Positions 22,895 through 31,418 of a DNA stretch of 42,971 nucleotides are shown piece after piece; position 1 is the stretch's first letter, and each line of letters starts with the position of its first letter. This DNA is from Streptococcus sp. oral taxon 431 (GTDB lineage: Bacteria > Bacillota > Bacilli > Lactobacillales > Streptococcaceae). Where the stretch lies: contig NZ_JALDUI010000010.1 in NCBI RefSeq assembly GCF_023115445.1, positions 31,951 to 74,921 on the forward strand, written 5' to 3'. A program made the position numbers and the translations under genes. The notes beneath the pieces are model-generated. The model was not told where the DNA came from and made no database searches. It saw nothing but the letters and a program-made list of their open reading frames with translations.

Positions 22895-22926
22895 AAAAGG
22901 CTTAGCTTAAATGCTGAGCCTTTTCT
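22895..22926 (+). terminator. yidC terminator
   Basis: Stem AAAAGGCTTAGC / GCTGAGCCTTTT with one wobble pair, ending in TTTTCT on the plus strand. Confidence 0.85.
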
Positions 22927-22932
22927 ATAGTC

Positions 22933-22962
22933 AAAAAGAGGCCGAGAAAAAATCCCGACCTC
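22933..22962 (-). terminator. pflA terminator
   Basis: GAGGTCGGG / CTCGGCCTC imperfect stem with ATTTTTT loop, followed by TTTTT on the minus strand, 11 nt after the pflA stop. Faces the yidC terminator. Confidence 0.8.
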
Positions 22963-22972
22963 TTCTTTCATT

Positions 22973-23767
22973 TTATCCATGTACACGTTTCATGTAATCT
23001 TGATAGCTTTCTGTATCCATCAATTCCTTAGCGTTTTTGACACGATCTGCTGTTGGAGGTTTAACTCCTTCAAGGGAATATGGAATCCCAAGTTCACGCC
23101 ATTTGAACTCACCCATAGTGTGATAAGGCAAGATTTCAAACTTATCAACATTTTTGAGAGTTTTTACAAACTTACCAAGTTCAATCAAATCTTCATCGCG
23201 GTCTGTCAATCCAGGTACAAGAACGTGACGAATCCAAACAGGTTTACCGATTTCTGACAAGTACTGGGCACAAGCCAAGATGTTTTTATTGGTTTGACTG
23301 GTTACAATCTTGTGTTGTGCTTCGTTGATTTCCTTGATATCAAGGAGAACCAAGTCTGTCACGGCCATTAACTTGTTGAACTTTTCTAGATAGCGTGGTT
23401 TGTTACGGAATGGAAGGGCACAAGTATCCAAGGTACAGTGGATACCTTTTTCTTTTGCCTTAGTAAAGAGAGCAATCAAGAAATCAATCTGCAAGAGGGC
23501 TTCTCCTCCGCTGACTGTGATACCTCCCTTGTCTCCCCAGAAACCACGATAACGAAGCGCTTCTTCTAGAACATCATCTACTGTTCGTACACGAGATTTA
23601 TTGGTTTCCATAGCCCAAGTATCAGGGTTATGGCAGTATTGGCAACGCATCTGACAGCCTTGCAAAAAGACAATAAAACGAATTCCAGGGCCATCTACCG
23701 CCCCAAAACTCTCTGTCGAATGCACCATTCCTGTCACTTGTCCATAGTCAATTATTTCCTCAGACAT
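22973..23767 (-). CDS. pflA: Pyruvate formate-lyase activating enzyme
   Basis: A 264-residue radical-SAM enzyme that installs the glycyl radical on pyruvate formate-lyase, needed for mixed-acid fermentation without oxygen. Cluster motif CxxxCxxC at C38, C42 and C45 in GCQMRCQYCHNPDTW; SAM-binding GGEALLQ. Own promoter and a CcpA-like site between the -10 and start. Convergent with yidC. Confidence 0.95.
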   Translation of the reverse strand: MSEEIIDYGQVTGMVHSTESFGAVDGPGIRFIVFLQGCQMRCQYCHNPDTWAMETNKSRVRTVDDVLEEALRYRGFWGDKGGITVSGGEALLQIDFLIALFTKAKEKGIHCTLDTCALPFRNKPRYLEKFNKLMAVTDLVLLDIKEINEAQHKIVTSQTNKNILACAQYLSEIGKPVWIRHVLVPGLTDRDEDLIELGKFVKTLKNVDKFEILPYHTMGEFKWRELGIPYSLEGVKPPTADRVKNAKELMDTESYQDYMKRVHG

Positions 23768-23780
23768 ATCGTTACCTTCC

Positions 23781-23808
23781 TTGAAAACGTTTTATAGTCT
23801 TTATTATA
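23781..23808 (-). promoter_or_regulatory. pflA promoter with cre-like site
   Basis: Extended -10 TGGTATAAT (hexamer 23803-23808). Between it and the ATG is TTGAAAACGTTTTAT (23781-23795), matching the cre consensus in 13 of 15 positions. A downstream site would act as a CcpA roadblock, fitting the known glucose control of mixed-acid fermentation. Confidence 0.55.
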
Positions 23809-23900
23809 CCATGACTGAAAAGAAAAACCACAGATTTTGCCTATTTTTTAGAAAACAATCTGTTTTTCACTTTCAACTTTCATGATTTTCAAAATATTTA

Positions 23901-25154
23901 TTAATCCTTGTCAAAGTCAAACCCATAGAGAGTCGCAAAATAGTCCTCTGGTCGCTCTGCTCTACGGATTAGTCGAGCACCACCGTCCTCTGTATAGAGA
24001 ATCTCTGCCGAACGAAGTTTAGCATTGTACTGGTATCCCATAGAGAAGCCATGGGCACCTGTATCATGAATGACTAACAAATCACCAATTTCTGTTTGAG
24101 GTAGTTCACGATTAACTGCAAACTTATCGTTGTTTTCACAAAGAGAGCCAACAACATCAACTACTTCAGTCTGACCATCAGGATGCATCATATTAGTAAT
24201 GTGGTGGTAAGCACCGTACATAGCTGGTCTCATCAGGTTAACAGCTGACGCATCTACTCCTAGATAAGTACGGTAGGTTTTCTTTTTATGAGTTACTTTT
24301 GTGACTAAAATTCCATGAGGTGCCAACATAAAGCGTCCTAGTTCTGTAAAGATCTTAACTTGACTAAGACCTGCTGGTGTCAAAACCTCTTCATAAACCT
24401 GACGAACTCCCTCACCAATCAAAGCGATGTCATTAGGCTCTTGATCTGGGCGATAGTTAACTCCGATACCTCCAGAAAGGTTGATAAAGTCCAGTGAAAT
24501 ACCTAACTTTTCCTTGATTTCTACTGCCAATTCAAAAAGCTGACGTGCTAATTCTGGATAGTAGAGATGGGTCACTGTATTGGAAGCTAGGAAGGAATGA
24601 ATCCCAAAGGTTTTAGCTCCCTTTTCCTTCAAGATGGCAAAGGCTTCAAAAAGCTGTTCCTTAGTCATCCCGAACTTAGCTTCACCAGGATTATCCATAA
24701 TGTCCGTACCCAGTTCAAATACGCCACCAGGATTGTAACGGCAAGAGATGATTTCTGGGATGCCTGCTGCACGTTCCAAATGCTCGATATCTTCAAAGGC
24801 ATCTAAATTAATCGTCGCACCTAATTCACGAGCATAGGCATATTCTCTATCTGGAGTATTATTAGATGAGAACATCATATCGGAACCTGCAAATCCTAGT
24901 TTATGACTCATTAAGAGTTCGACATAACTAGAACAATCCACTCCACATCCTTCTTCTTGCAAAATCTTCAAGATAGCTGGTGTTGGGGTTGCTTTAACTG
25001 CGAAGTATTCTTTAAAGCCCTTATTCCAAGAAAAGGCTTTGTTTACTGCGCGTGCTTTCTCACGAATCCCTTTTTCATCGTAAAGATGGAACGGGGTTGG
25101 AAACTCCTCAACAATCTTTTCTAAGGCATCACGTTTAATAAATGGTGTTTTCAT
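23901..25154 (-). CDS. lysA: Diaminopimelate decarboxylase
   Basis: A 417-residue fold-type III PLP decarboxylase converting meso-diaminopimelate to L-lysine, also supplying lysine for the stem peptide of the cell wall. PLP lysine K54 in YFAVKATPTP; GVDCSSYVEL; HSFLASNT; glycine-rich SGGIGVNY; CENNDKF with the active-site Cys from the partner subunit; GAHGFSMGYQYN. RBS AAGGAGT precedes the ATG. No lysine riboswitch is seen; the purR terminator lies directly upstream. The related carboxynorspermidine decarboxylases are shorter on average, so lysA is preferred. Confidence 0.9.
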   Translation of the reverse strand: MKTPFIKRDALEKIVEEFPTPFHLYDEKGIREKARAVNKAFSWNKGFKEYFAVKATPTPAILKILQEEGCGVDCSSYVELLMSHKLGFAGSDMMFSSNNTPDREYAYARELGATINLDAFEDIEHLERAAGIPEIISCRYNPGGVFELGTDIMDNPGEAKFGMTKEQLFEAFAILKEKGAKTFGIHSFLASNTVTHLYYPELARQLFELAVEIKEKLGISLDFINLSGGIGVNYRPDQEPNDIALIGEGVRQVYEEVLTPAGLSQVKIFTELGRFMLAPHGILVTKVTHKKKTYRTYLGVDASAVNLMRPAMYGAYHHITNMMHPDGQTEVVDVVGSLCENNDKFAVNRELPQTEIGDLLVIHDTGAHGFSMGYQYNAKLRSAEILYTEDGGARLIRRAERPEDYFATLYGFDFDKD

Positions 25155-25176
25155 AGGACTCCTTCATATTCATTAT

Positions 25177-25209
25177 CAAAGAAAGGCTGGGACGAAAGTT
25201 CCAACCTTT
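25177..25209 (-). terminator. purR terminator, upstream of lysA
   Basis: AAAGGTTGG / CCAGCCTTT stem with loop, followed by CTTTGAT on the minus strand. Weak T-run, so read-through into lysA is possible. Confidence 0.65.
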
Positions 25210-25226
25210 GTATTTCAAGTCAATTC

Positions 25227-26051
25227 TTATTTTTCTGTATCGAAGATATTTCCAACTTCAACAGCAATTTGTTGGTTCTTCACATCAATATTTGTGACTC
25301 TCAAGAGTGACTTGTAGTCGAACTGTTGTTCACGGTCTTCCTGTGCATTATCAGCAAAGACAGCTACACCAGCCAACTCTGAATCAAACTCAGACAAGAG
25401 GCTAATCATCCCGTTAATGGTTCCTCCACCCTTCAAGAAGTCATCGACGATTAAGACACGACTTCCTGCTTTGAGGCTACGTTTTGAAAGGAACATCTTT
25501 TCGATACGGTCACTAGAACCTGAAACATAGTTGACACTAACAGTTGAACCTTCAGTGATTTTCAAGTCGCGACGGACAATGACAAATGGTACGTTGAGGA
25601 CATTTGCCACTGCATTTGCGAGCGGAACCCCTTTGGTCGCAACAGTCATAACGGCATCAATCTTCTGATCCATAAAGCTCTTGGCAATAATGCGACCGAT
25701 GTTTTTCAAAATAGCTGGAGTGCTCAATAGGTCAGATAAATAAATGTAGCCACCTGGAAGAATACGGTCACTCTCTGAAAGTTTATCACGAAGCTCTTCG
25801 ATAATCGCTTTAGACTCAAGGGTAGAGATCGATGGTGTAAAAATAACACCACCACCAGCACCTGTCACCGTTTGAATATGACCGATTTCAATTTCTTCGA
25901 AAGCACGCTTAATGATGACGATATCTTCAGAAATAGACGATTTGGCAGATTCATACTTTTCCGCAAAAGTGTTGAGACTGGTTAATTTGTATGGATTGTT
26001 AATCAAGTAATTGGAAATGACAACCATCCGATCACTTCTTCTTAATTTCAT
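25227..26051 (-). CDS. purR: Purine operon regulator PurR
   Basis: A 274-residue regulator: N-terminal winged helix about 1-72 and C-terminal phosphoribosyltransferase domain with PRPP loop VLIVDDFLKGGGTING at about 199-214 (D203, D204). Binds PurBoxes; PRPP is the effector. It is an activator in lactococci and streptococci and a repressor in Bacillus. Promoter: extended -10 TGATATAAT (hexamer 26090-26095). The region before the ATG has only a weak Shine-Dalgarno. Confidence 0.94.
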   Translation of the reverse strand: MKLRRSDRMVVISNYLINNPYKLTSLNTFAEKYESAKSSISEDIVIIKRAFEEIEIGHIQTVTGAGGGVIFTPSISTLESKAIIEELRDKLSESDRILPGGYIYLSDLLSTPAILKNIGRIIAKSFMDQKIDAVMTVATKGVPLANAVANVLNVPFVIVRRDLKITEGSTVSVNYVSGSSDRIEKMFLSKRSLKAGSRVLIVDDFLKGGGTINGMISLLSEFDSELAGVAVFADNAQEDREQQFDYKSLLRVTNIDVKNQQIAVEVGNIFDTEK

Positions 26052-26106
26052 TATATTTTTACCATTCTTTTTTATTTAGTCTTTTTCTCATTATATCACA
26101 CTAAAG

Positions 26107-26149
26107 CAAAAAAACGAACTTTATTGCCTAAATAAAGTTCATTTTTTTA
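26107..26149 (-). terminator. cbf1 terminator
   Basis: Perfect 10-bp stem GAACTTTATT / AATAAAGTTC, followed by GTTTTTTT on the minus strand. Ends the rsmA-to-cbf1 run. Confidence 0.9.
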
Positions 26150-26153
26150 GTTT

Positions 26154-27095
26154 CTAGTCTAATTTCGGCTTGTAGAAGGAACGATTGTCCATAGCAAAGA
26201 CTTTATTAGTCATTTCTCCCTCATCAACAAGGGCCAGAGCTGTTGTCATCATCATCATGCTGGCATCCAAATTATCAATCATATGAATAATTTCTGCTTC
26301 CATCACTCGAGGACGAACTGGACTACCATACTCAAGGAGACCATGGTGACTGAGAATGACATGGCGAAGAAGTACAACTTCTTCTCTGGTATCATCAACG
26401 CCAAGTTCCATTACCGCTTTGGTAATTTCGCTATCAATCAGAGCGATATGACCGATAAGATTTCCTCTTACTGTGTACTCTGTCTGGTCAGGACCTGTCA
26501 ACTCGATAACCTTGGCAAGGTCGTGCAACATAATTCCCGCATAGAGCAAACTCTTATTGAGCTGAGGATAAATATCTGCAATTGCTTCTGCCAAACGAAC
26601 CATAGTGGCAGTATGATAAGCAAGACCTGTTTCAAAAGCATGATGGTTGGTCTTAGCAGCTGGATAGGAGTAGAATTCCTTGTCATACTTGGTGTAGAGA
26701 TTCCGAACAATTCGCTGCCAAATTGGATTTTCAATTTTGAAAATCATCTGCGCCATATACTCACGAATCTCTTTGGCATCTACTGGAGATTTAACCTTGA
26801 AGTCCGCTGGGTCATTTGGTTCGCCAGGTTGTGGTAAGCGAAGGGTGATTTGATTAACCTGAGGCGTATTGTTGTACACTTCACGACGACCTTGCATATG
26901 GACTACTTTCCCTGCTGTAAAGGTTTCAACATTGTGGGGTTGAGCATCCCAGAGCTTCCCTTCGATTTCTCCACTATCATCTTGGAAGGTGAAGGCTAGG
27001 TAGTTTTTCCCAGCCCGTGTCTGTCTCAGGTCAGCTGACTTGATCAGGTAAAAGCCTTCAAAAAGCTCATCTTTCTTCATGTGACTAATCTTCAT
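26154..27095 (-). CDS. cbf1: 3'-5' exoribonuclease YhaM/Cbf1
   Basis: A 313-residue nuclease. N-terminal OB-fold nucleic-acid domain about 15-105 and a C-terminal HD domain about 155-275 (HAFETGLAYHT and LHDLAKV carry the metal-binding His and HD). In streptococci YhaM/Cbf1 trims RNA 3' ends and controls small-RNA stability. ATG 27095 (MKISHMKK) has GAGGAAG before it inside the rmuC end (11-nt overlap). A much longer upstream frame would overlap rmuC and lacks an RBS. Confidence 0.93.
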   Translation of the reverse strand: MKISHMKKDELFEGFYLIKSADLRQTRAGKNYLAFTFQDDSGEIEGKLWDAQPHNVETFTAGKVVHMQGRREVYNNTPQVNQITLRLPQPGEPNDPADFKVKSPVDAKEIREYMAQMIFKIENPIWQRIVRNLYTKYDKEFYSYPAAKTNHHAFETGLAYHTATMVRLAEAIADIYPQLNKSLLYAGIMLHDLAKVIELTGPDQTEYTVRGNLIGHIALIDSEITKAVMELGVDDTREEVVLLRHVILSHHGLLEYGSPVRPRVMEAEIIHMIDNLDASMMMMTTALALVDEGEMTNKVFAMDNRSFYKPKLD

Positions 27096-28341
27096 ATTCT
27101 TCCTCATCTTCTTGGAATTGGAGCAAATCAAGCGCAGGCTCACCTTCTGATAACTCAATGTGACGAAGCGTTCGCTCGATAGCTGTAGTACGACGGTTTA
27201 ATAAATCATCAATATTGCCAGAGGCATGTTGGAGATGCTTTTGTGCCTTAACCAGAATCCCACCAAACTTGCCAAACTCGGTTTTGACACTAGCAAGGGT
27301 TTTACTGATATGGTCAGCACTCTTTTGGATATTGAGAGTTTTGAAGCCAACCGATAGAGAATTGAGTAGGGCTGATAAGGTACTTGGACCTGCAACGATA
27401 ATTTGCTCCTCCCGTCTCAAATCATCAAAGAAAATTGGATTGCGAACAATTTCTGAATAGAGACCTTCTGTCGGAACAAACAAGACTCCAAAATTAGTTG
27501 TCCGAGGTGGCGCCAGGTACTTACTCTTGATATCCTTGGCAAAACGCTTGACGCTTGCTAAGAGAGACTTACGGCAGCGTTCGATTTCATCCTTATCACC
27601 TGCTTCATAGGCTTCTTCCAGACGGTAATAATCCGCCAGGGGAAACTTAGAATCAATCGGTAGATAGACATATTCCTGGTCACCTTGCCCAGGTAACTTG
27701 ATGGCGTATTCCACACGTTCACTAGAATTTTCAACCGTTGCAAATTCTCGTTCATACTGGGCAGGTGTCATGATATCTTCAATAATCTGCCCCAGTTGTA
27801 ATTCACCCAGAATTCCTCGGGTCTTGGTTCCAGAAAGAACTTTATTTAGCGCACCGACATCTCGCGCAACAGTTTGCATTTCACCCAGACCTCGATTGAC
27901 AGATTCCAGTTGTTTAGAAACCGTTTCGAAGGAGGCCTGCAAGCGTGTCTGCAAGGTCTTTTCTAGCTTTTCCTCGACCGTTTGGCGCATCTGTTCCAAG
28001 CGTTGCTCATTTGATTCCTGCAAGGCTTGGAGGCGTTGGTCAGTCTTGTCTCTGGTTTGGAGGAGATTCTCAGTCATTTCTTGACGAACTTGAGTTAAGC
28101 CTTGGTGCAATTCGATTCGCACCTCCTGCAAACGGTCGCTGACAGCCACTTCCAAATCTTTTTGGTCCAACTGGCTGGCTTGTCTGGCTTGTTCAAAACG
28201 GTAATCCAACTGGTCTGACAAGTGATCTGCCTGATCCTCCAAGCTCTTGGTCAGATGTTTTTCCTGCTTATCCTGTCTCTGCCAAATCAGAAAGAGTCCA
28301 GCTAGGTTGGCAATCAATAATAGAACAAGTAAACTTTCCAT
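27085..28341 (-). CDS. rmuC: DNA recombination protein RmuC homologue
   Basis: A 418-residue protein: N-terminal membrane helix about 1-18, long Gln/Glu-rich coiled coil about 20-150, then the RmuC nuclease-like domain (PIDSKFPLADYYRL, FVPTEGLYSEI). In E. coli RmuC limits inversions at short repeats; biochemistry is unknown. ATG 28341 (MESLLVLLL) is supported by GGAGGTAGG and lies 1 nt after the thiN stop. Confidence 0.93.
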   Translation of the reverse strand: MESLLVLLLIANLAGLFLIWQRQDKQEKHLTKSLEDQADHLSDQLDYRFEQARQASQLDQKDLEVAVSDRLQEVRIELHQGLTQVRQEMTENLLQTRDKTDQRLQALQESNEQRLEQMRQTVEEKLEKTLQTRLQASFETVSKQLESVNRGLGEMQTVARDVGALNKVLSGTKTRGILGELQLGQIIEDIMTPAQYEREFATVENSSERVEYAIKLPGQGDQEYVYLPIDSKFPLADYYRLEEAYEAGDKDEIERCRKSLLASVKRFAKDIKSKYLAPPRTTNFGVLFVPTEGLYSEIVRNPIFFDDLRREEQIIVAGPSTLSALLNSLSVGFKTLNIQKSADHISKTLASVKTEFGKFGGILVKAQKHLQHASGNIDDLLNRRTTAIERTLRHIELSEGEPALDLLQFQEDEEEYED

Positions 28342-28342
28342 C

Positions 28343-29005
28343 CTACCTCCTGTCCTTACTATGTAGCACGACCACATAGCCATCTGGGCAAGTCACCGAA
28401 ACTTCCCTATCTATATATTCGTTAGAAGCGTACACTTTTTTAAAGAAAAAATTGTCCTCTGTCAACTCATACTTGGCACCGAGAATAGTCAGCTGGCTAT
28501 CCCGAACCGGCATAAAGGCTAGATAGTCATAGTCCAAGCGGGGTTCTAGCTGACTGGTCCCTTCTGGACAATAGGCAATCAAATTTTGCCCATCCTCAAT
28601 TTCTATCTGGCGCATATAAGGCGCCAACTTGGGATTGCTAGGAAGAAAAACATTGGCCAGCATGTGATCAATACGGCCACCCAAAGCACCGAAAATAGTA
28701 ACCTGAGCCTGAGGATTTTGCTCAAAGATGGTTAAGAGAGCCAATTCCAAATCGGTATCATCTTTTTCTGGTCGGGCTTGGACAAAATGCTGGGCACATT
28801 TTTGAATCACCTGTCGCTCTTCTTCGGTCACAGAATCAAAATCTCCGACTGCTAGAGCAAGAGGCAGATTTTCTTCCAAGACCCAGAGCGAGCCTCGATC
28901 TACACCAACAAAGCAATCAAAATCCGTTCGATAATGACCGCGGTCTCCGCCAGCAAAAACGGCAACCCTAGTCCAGTTGTTTTCTGAGAGTTTGTACTCG
29001 CTCAT
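28343..29005 (-). CDS. thiN: Thiamine pyrophosphokinase
   Basis: A 220-residue enzyme forming thiamine diphosphate from thiamine and ATP. Motifs: GGDRGHY, VGVDRGSLW, AVGDFDSV, PEKDDTDLELAL, GALGGRIDHMLAN. ATG 29005 with RBS GGGAGAAG lies 38 nt inside the end of rpe. This gene order (rsgA-rpe-thiN) is common in Firmicutes. Confidence 0.94.
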   Translation of the reverse strand: MSEYKLSENNWTRVAVFAGGDRGHYRTDFDCFVGVDRGSLWVLEENLPLALAVGDFDSVTEEERQVIQKCAQHFVQARPEKDDTDLELALLTIFEQNPQAQVTIFGALGGRIDHMLANVFLPSNPKLAPYMRQIEIEDGQNLIAYCPEGTSQLEPRLDYDYLAFMPVRDSQLTILGAKYELTEDNFFFKKVYASNEYIDREVSVTCPDGYVVVLHSKDRR

Positions 29006-29624
29006 TGACTTCTCCCTTAAAGACATAGGAACCTGCTACAAAAACGGTCGCACCAGCTTCTTTAGCTTGAGCAATCGTTTTATCATCAATCCCGCCATCC
29101 ACTTCGATTTCAAAGTTCAAGCCTTTTTCACCACGAAGGGCAACCAGCTCACGGACCTTGTCCATGGTTTCAGGCAGAAAAGCTTGCCCACCAAAGCCAG
29201 GGTTAACCGTCATGACCAAGACTTGGTCAACTAGGTGAAGGACATGCTTAATCGCCTCGACAGGCGTACCAGGATTGATAACAACAGAAGGTTTGACACC
29301 AAGAGAGCGAATTTTTTGGAGGGCACCATGAATATGAGGCGTTGCTTCTACATGGATACTGATGATATCTGCCCCTGCACGCGCAAAATCTTCTAGATGG
29401 TGTTCAGGATTAGAGACCATCAAATGACAGTCAAAGACCATCTTACTATGAGGACGAAGACTTTCGACCACACCTGCGCCAAAGCTGATTTGTGGCACAA
29501 AGTGACCATCCATGATATCGATATGGGCATATTCTGCCCCAGTTGCTTCTAGGCGTTTAATTTCACGTTCAAAGTTGGCATAATCTGCTGCCAGAATTGA
29601 CGGAGCAATCTTGTATTGAGACAT
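28968..29624 (-). CDS. rpe: Ribulose-phosphate 3-epimerase
   Basis: A 218-residue TIM barrel interconverting ribulose-5-P and xylulose-5-P. Signatures: APSILAADY at the start, HIDIMDGHFVPQISFG with metal-binding His/Asp, MTVNPGFGGQ, and EVDGGI. ATG 29624 with RBS AAGGAGA; the longer upstream frame overlaps rsgA and is not needed. Thiamine kinase overlaps its 3' end, hinting that transketolase cofactor and substrate supply share one mRNA. Confidence 0.95.
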   Translation of the reverse strand: MSQYKIAPSILAADYANFEREIKRLEATGAEYAHIDIMDGHFVPQISFGAGVVESLRPHSKMVFDCHLMVSNPEHHLEDFARAGADIISIHVEATPHIHGALQKIRSLGVKPSVVINPGTPVEAIKHVLHLVDQVLVMTVNPGFGGQAFLPETMDKVRELVALRGEKGLNFEIEVDGGIDDKTIAQAKEAGATVFVAGSYVFKGEVNERVQTLRKQLD

Positions 29625-29634
29625 AGGTTTCTCC

Positions 29635-30513
29635 TTATTTTGGTATTTTTTTGCTGACTTTTTTATAGGTTTCTCTGCGATTTTCAATCTCACTGAGGAA
29701 TTGCAAATAGTTATCAAAACGAAAGGTAGCAATAATCCCCTCTTCTACTGCTAGCTTGACCGCGCAGGAAGGCTCATGAGTATGCGTACAAGTACGGAAC
29801 TTGCAGTCTCGACTAACAGAGGCAATTTCTGGAAAGGCCTGATTAAGGTCTTCTGCTGTTGACACTTCATAATCCAGAGATGAAAATCCTGGTGTGTCTG
29901 CTATTTTCCCACCATTGAGATTGTAAAAACTAACAGCTCGAGTAGTATGGCGACCACGACCCAGACTGTCTGAGATTTCTCCTGTTTCGAGATTGAGGTC
30001 AGGTGCAATTTTATTAAGGAGAGTTGACTTCCCAACACCTGTCTGCCCCATAAAGACTGTCACTTTGTCTGTCAACAAGGGTAAGAGTTCCTCTTTACTC
30101 ATCACAAAGTCGTAACCAATAGCACGATAGGTCTGCTGGTAAAAATCCAGCTCTCCTCGTTCTGACAAAAGATCCATTTTAGAAATATAAACGATGGGAT
30201 GAATGCCCTTGTGCTCTAAAAGAACCAAGAAGCGATCCAGCAAGTTGCTATTAAAGTCAGGTTCTTTAACGGACATAATGACAACGGCTTGGTCAATATT
30301 GACAATGGGTGGACGAACCAGACTATTTTTTCGTTCGTGAATCTTGAGGATATAACCCTCGGAATTTTCCTCCGCAGAAAAATCTACCCAATCTCCAACA
30401 TAGGGCGTATGGCCTTTTTTTCGAAAATTCCCACGAGCGCGTGTTTGATAAACCTGGCCCTCACTCTCCACATAGTAGAAGCCAGCCAAGGCTTTAATGA
30501 TTTGTCCCTGCAT
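29635..30513 (-). CDS. rsgA: Small-subunit ribosome biogenesis GTPase RsgA
   Basis: A 292-residue circularly permuted GTPase that helps 30S maturation. N-terminal OB fold about 1-70; G motifs in permuted order: YISKMDLL (G4), [12 protein letters not shown] (G1), DTPGFSSLD (G3); C-terminal zinc region with C, C, H, C in [14 protein letters not shown]. Start ATG 30513 lies 1 nt after rsmA. Confidence 0.95.
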   Translation of the reverse strand: MQGQIIKALAGFYYVESEGQVYQTRARGNFRKKGHTPYVGDWVDFSAEENSEGYILKIHERKNSLVRPPIVNIDQAVVIMSVKEPDFNSNLLDRFLVLLEHKGIHPIVYISKMDLLSERGELDFYQQTYRAIGYDFVMSKEELLPLLTDKVTVFMGQTGVGKSTLLNKIAPDLNLETGEISDSLGRGRHTTRAVSFYNLNGGKIADTPGFSSLDYEVSTAEDLNQAFPEIASVSRDCKFRTCTHTHEPSCAVKLAVEEGIIATFRFDNYLQFLSEIENRRETYKKVSKKIPK

Positions 30514-30514
30514 C

Positions 30515-31387
30515 TTAGAGTCCTTGTCCTTTAAGCGCATCTGCTAGACTAGCAAATTCTTCTAAGCCAAGAGCTTCACCACGTACAGATGGTGACAAGC
30601 CTGCCTGGTCCAAAGCCTTGGTCAGCTTGTCCTTGATTTCCTCAGTTTTCCCAAAGTAACCTGTCAAGTTGTTCCACAAGGTCTTGCGACGATGGGTGAA
30701 ACTAGCCTTGGAAACCTTAAAGAAGAAGTTCTCATCTTTTACTGCTACAGCCGGTTCTGGGCGACGTACCATTTTTAAGATAGCTGAATCCACATTGGGT
30801 GCTGGCACAAAGACCGTACGAGGTACAATAAAAGCAACCTTGGCTGTCATGTAATACTGAACGGCAATGGACAAGCTGCCGTAAGCCTTGGTATTTGGCT
30901 TAGCAGAGATACGATCTGCCACTTCTCTTTGCATCATAACCACAAACTCACTAAACGGAATGCCACTTTCAATCAAGTGCATGAGAATAGGTGTCGTGAT
31001 ATAGTAGGGTAAGTTGGCTACTACCTTGATTGGCAAATCAGGATTTTTAAAATTCTGGATGTGCTGCGTCAAGTCAACTTTGAGAATGTCTTCGTTGACT
31101 ACTGTCACATTGTCAAAATCACGTAAGGTATCCGCTAGAATTGGTACCAAGCGGTGATCAATCTCAAAGGCCATGACTTCAGCTGCACGCTCAGCTAAGA
31201 ATTCCGTCAAGGCACCTATCCCTGGCCCGATTTCGATAACATTGACTTGATCATCAATCTCAGCCGTATCCACAATTTTTTGAAGGATATTGGTATCGGT
31301 CAAGAAATTTTGCCCGAAGGATTTTTTAAAGGTAAAACCGTGACGCTCCAGCACTGCCTTGGTCACGCTATAATCTGCAATTCTCAT
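30515..31387 (-). CDS. rsmA: 16S rRNA dimethyladenosine transferase RsmA (KsgA)
   Basis: A 290-residue SAM methyltransferase dimethylating two adjacent adenines near the 3' end of 16S rRNA; loss gives kasugamycin resistance. Motif FGQNFLTD, motif [11 protein letters not shown], catalytic [19 protein letters not shown]. It is followed directly by rsgA, another 30S maturation factor, so the two late assembly steps share an mRNA. RBS AAGAGA. Confidence 0.96.
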   Translation of the reverse strand: MRIADYSVTKAVLERHGFTFKKSFGQNFLTDTNILQKIVDTAEIDDQVNVIEIGPGIGALTEFLAERAAEVMAFEIDHRLVPILADTLRDFDNVTVVNEDILKVDLTQHIQNFKNPDLPIKVVANLPYYITTPILMHLIESGIPFSEFVVMMQREVADRISAKPNTKAYGSLSIAVQYYMTAKVAFIVPRTVFVPAPNVDSAILKMVRRPEPAVAVKDENFFFKVSKASFTHRRKTLWNNLTGYFGKTEEIKDKLTKALDQAGLSPSVRGEALGLEEFASLADALKGQGL

Positions 31388-31418
31388 TTATTCTCTTTTC
31401 TATTTATTAAAGCACTCT

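Noticed and set aside
25155..25226. Lysine riboswitch upstream of lysA
   Set aside because: The 72-bp gap holds only the purR terminator and an RBS; too short for the riboswitch.
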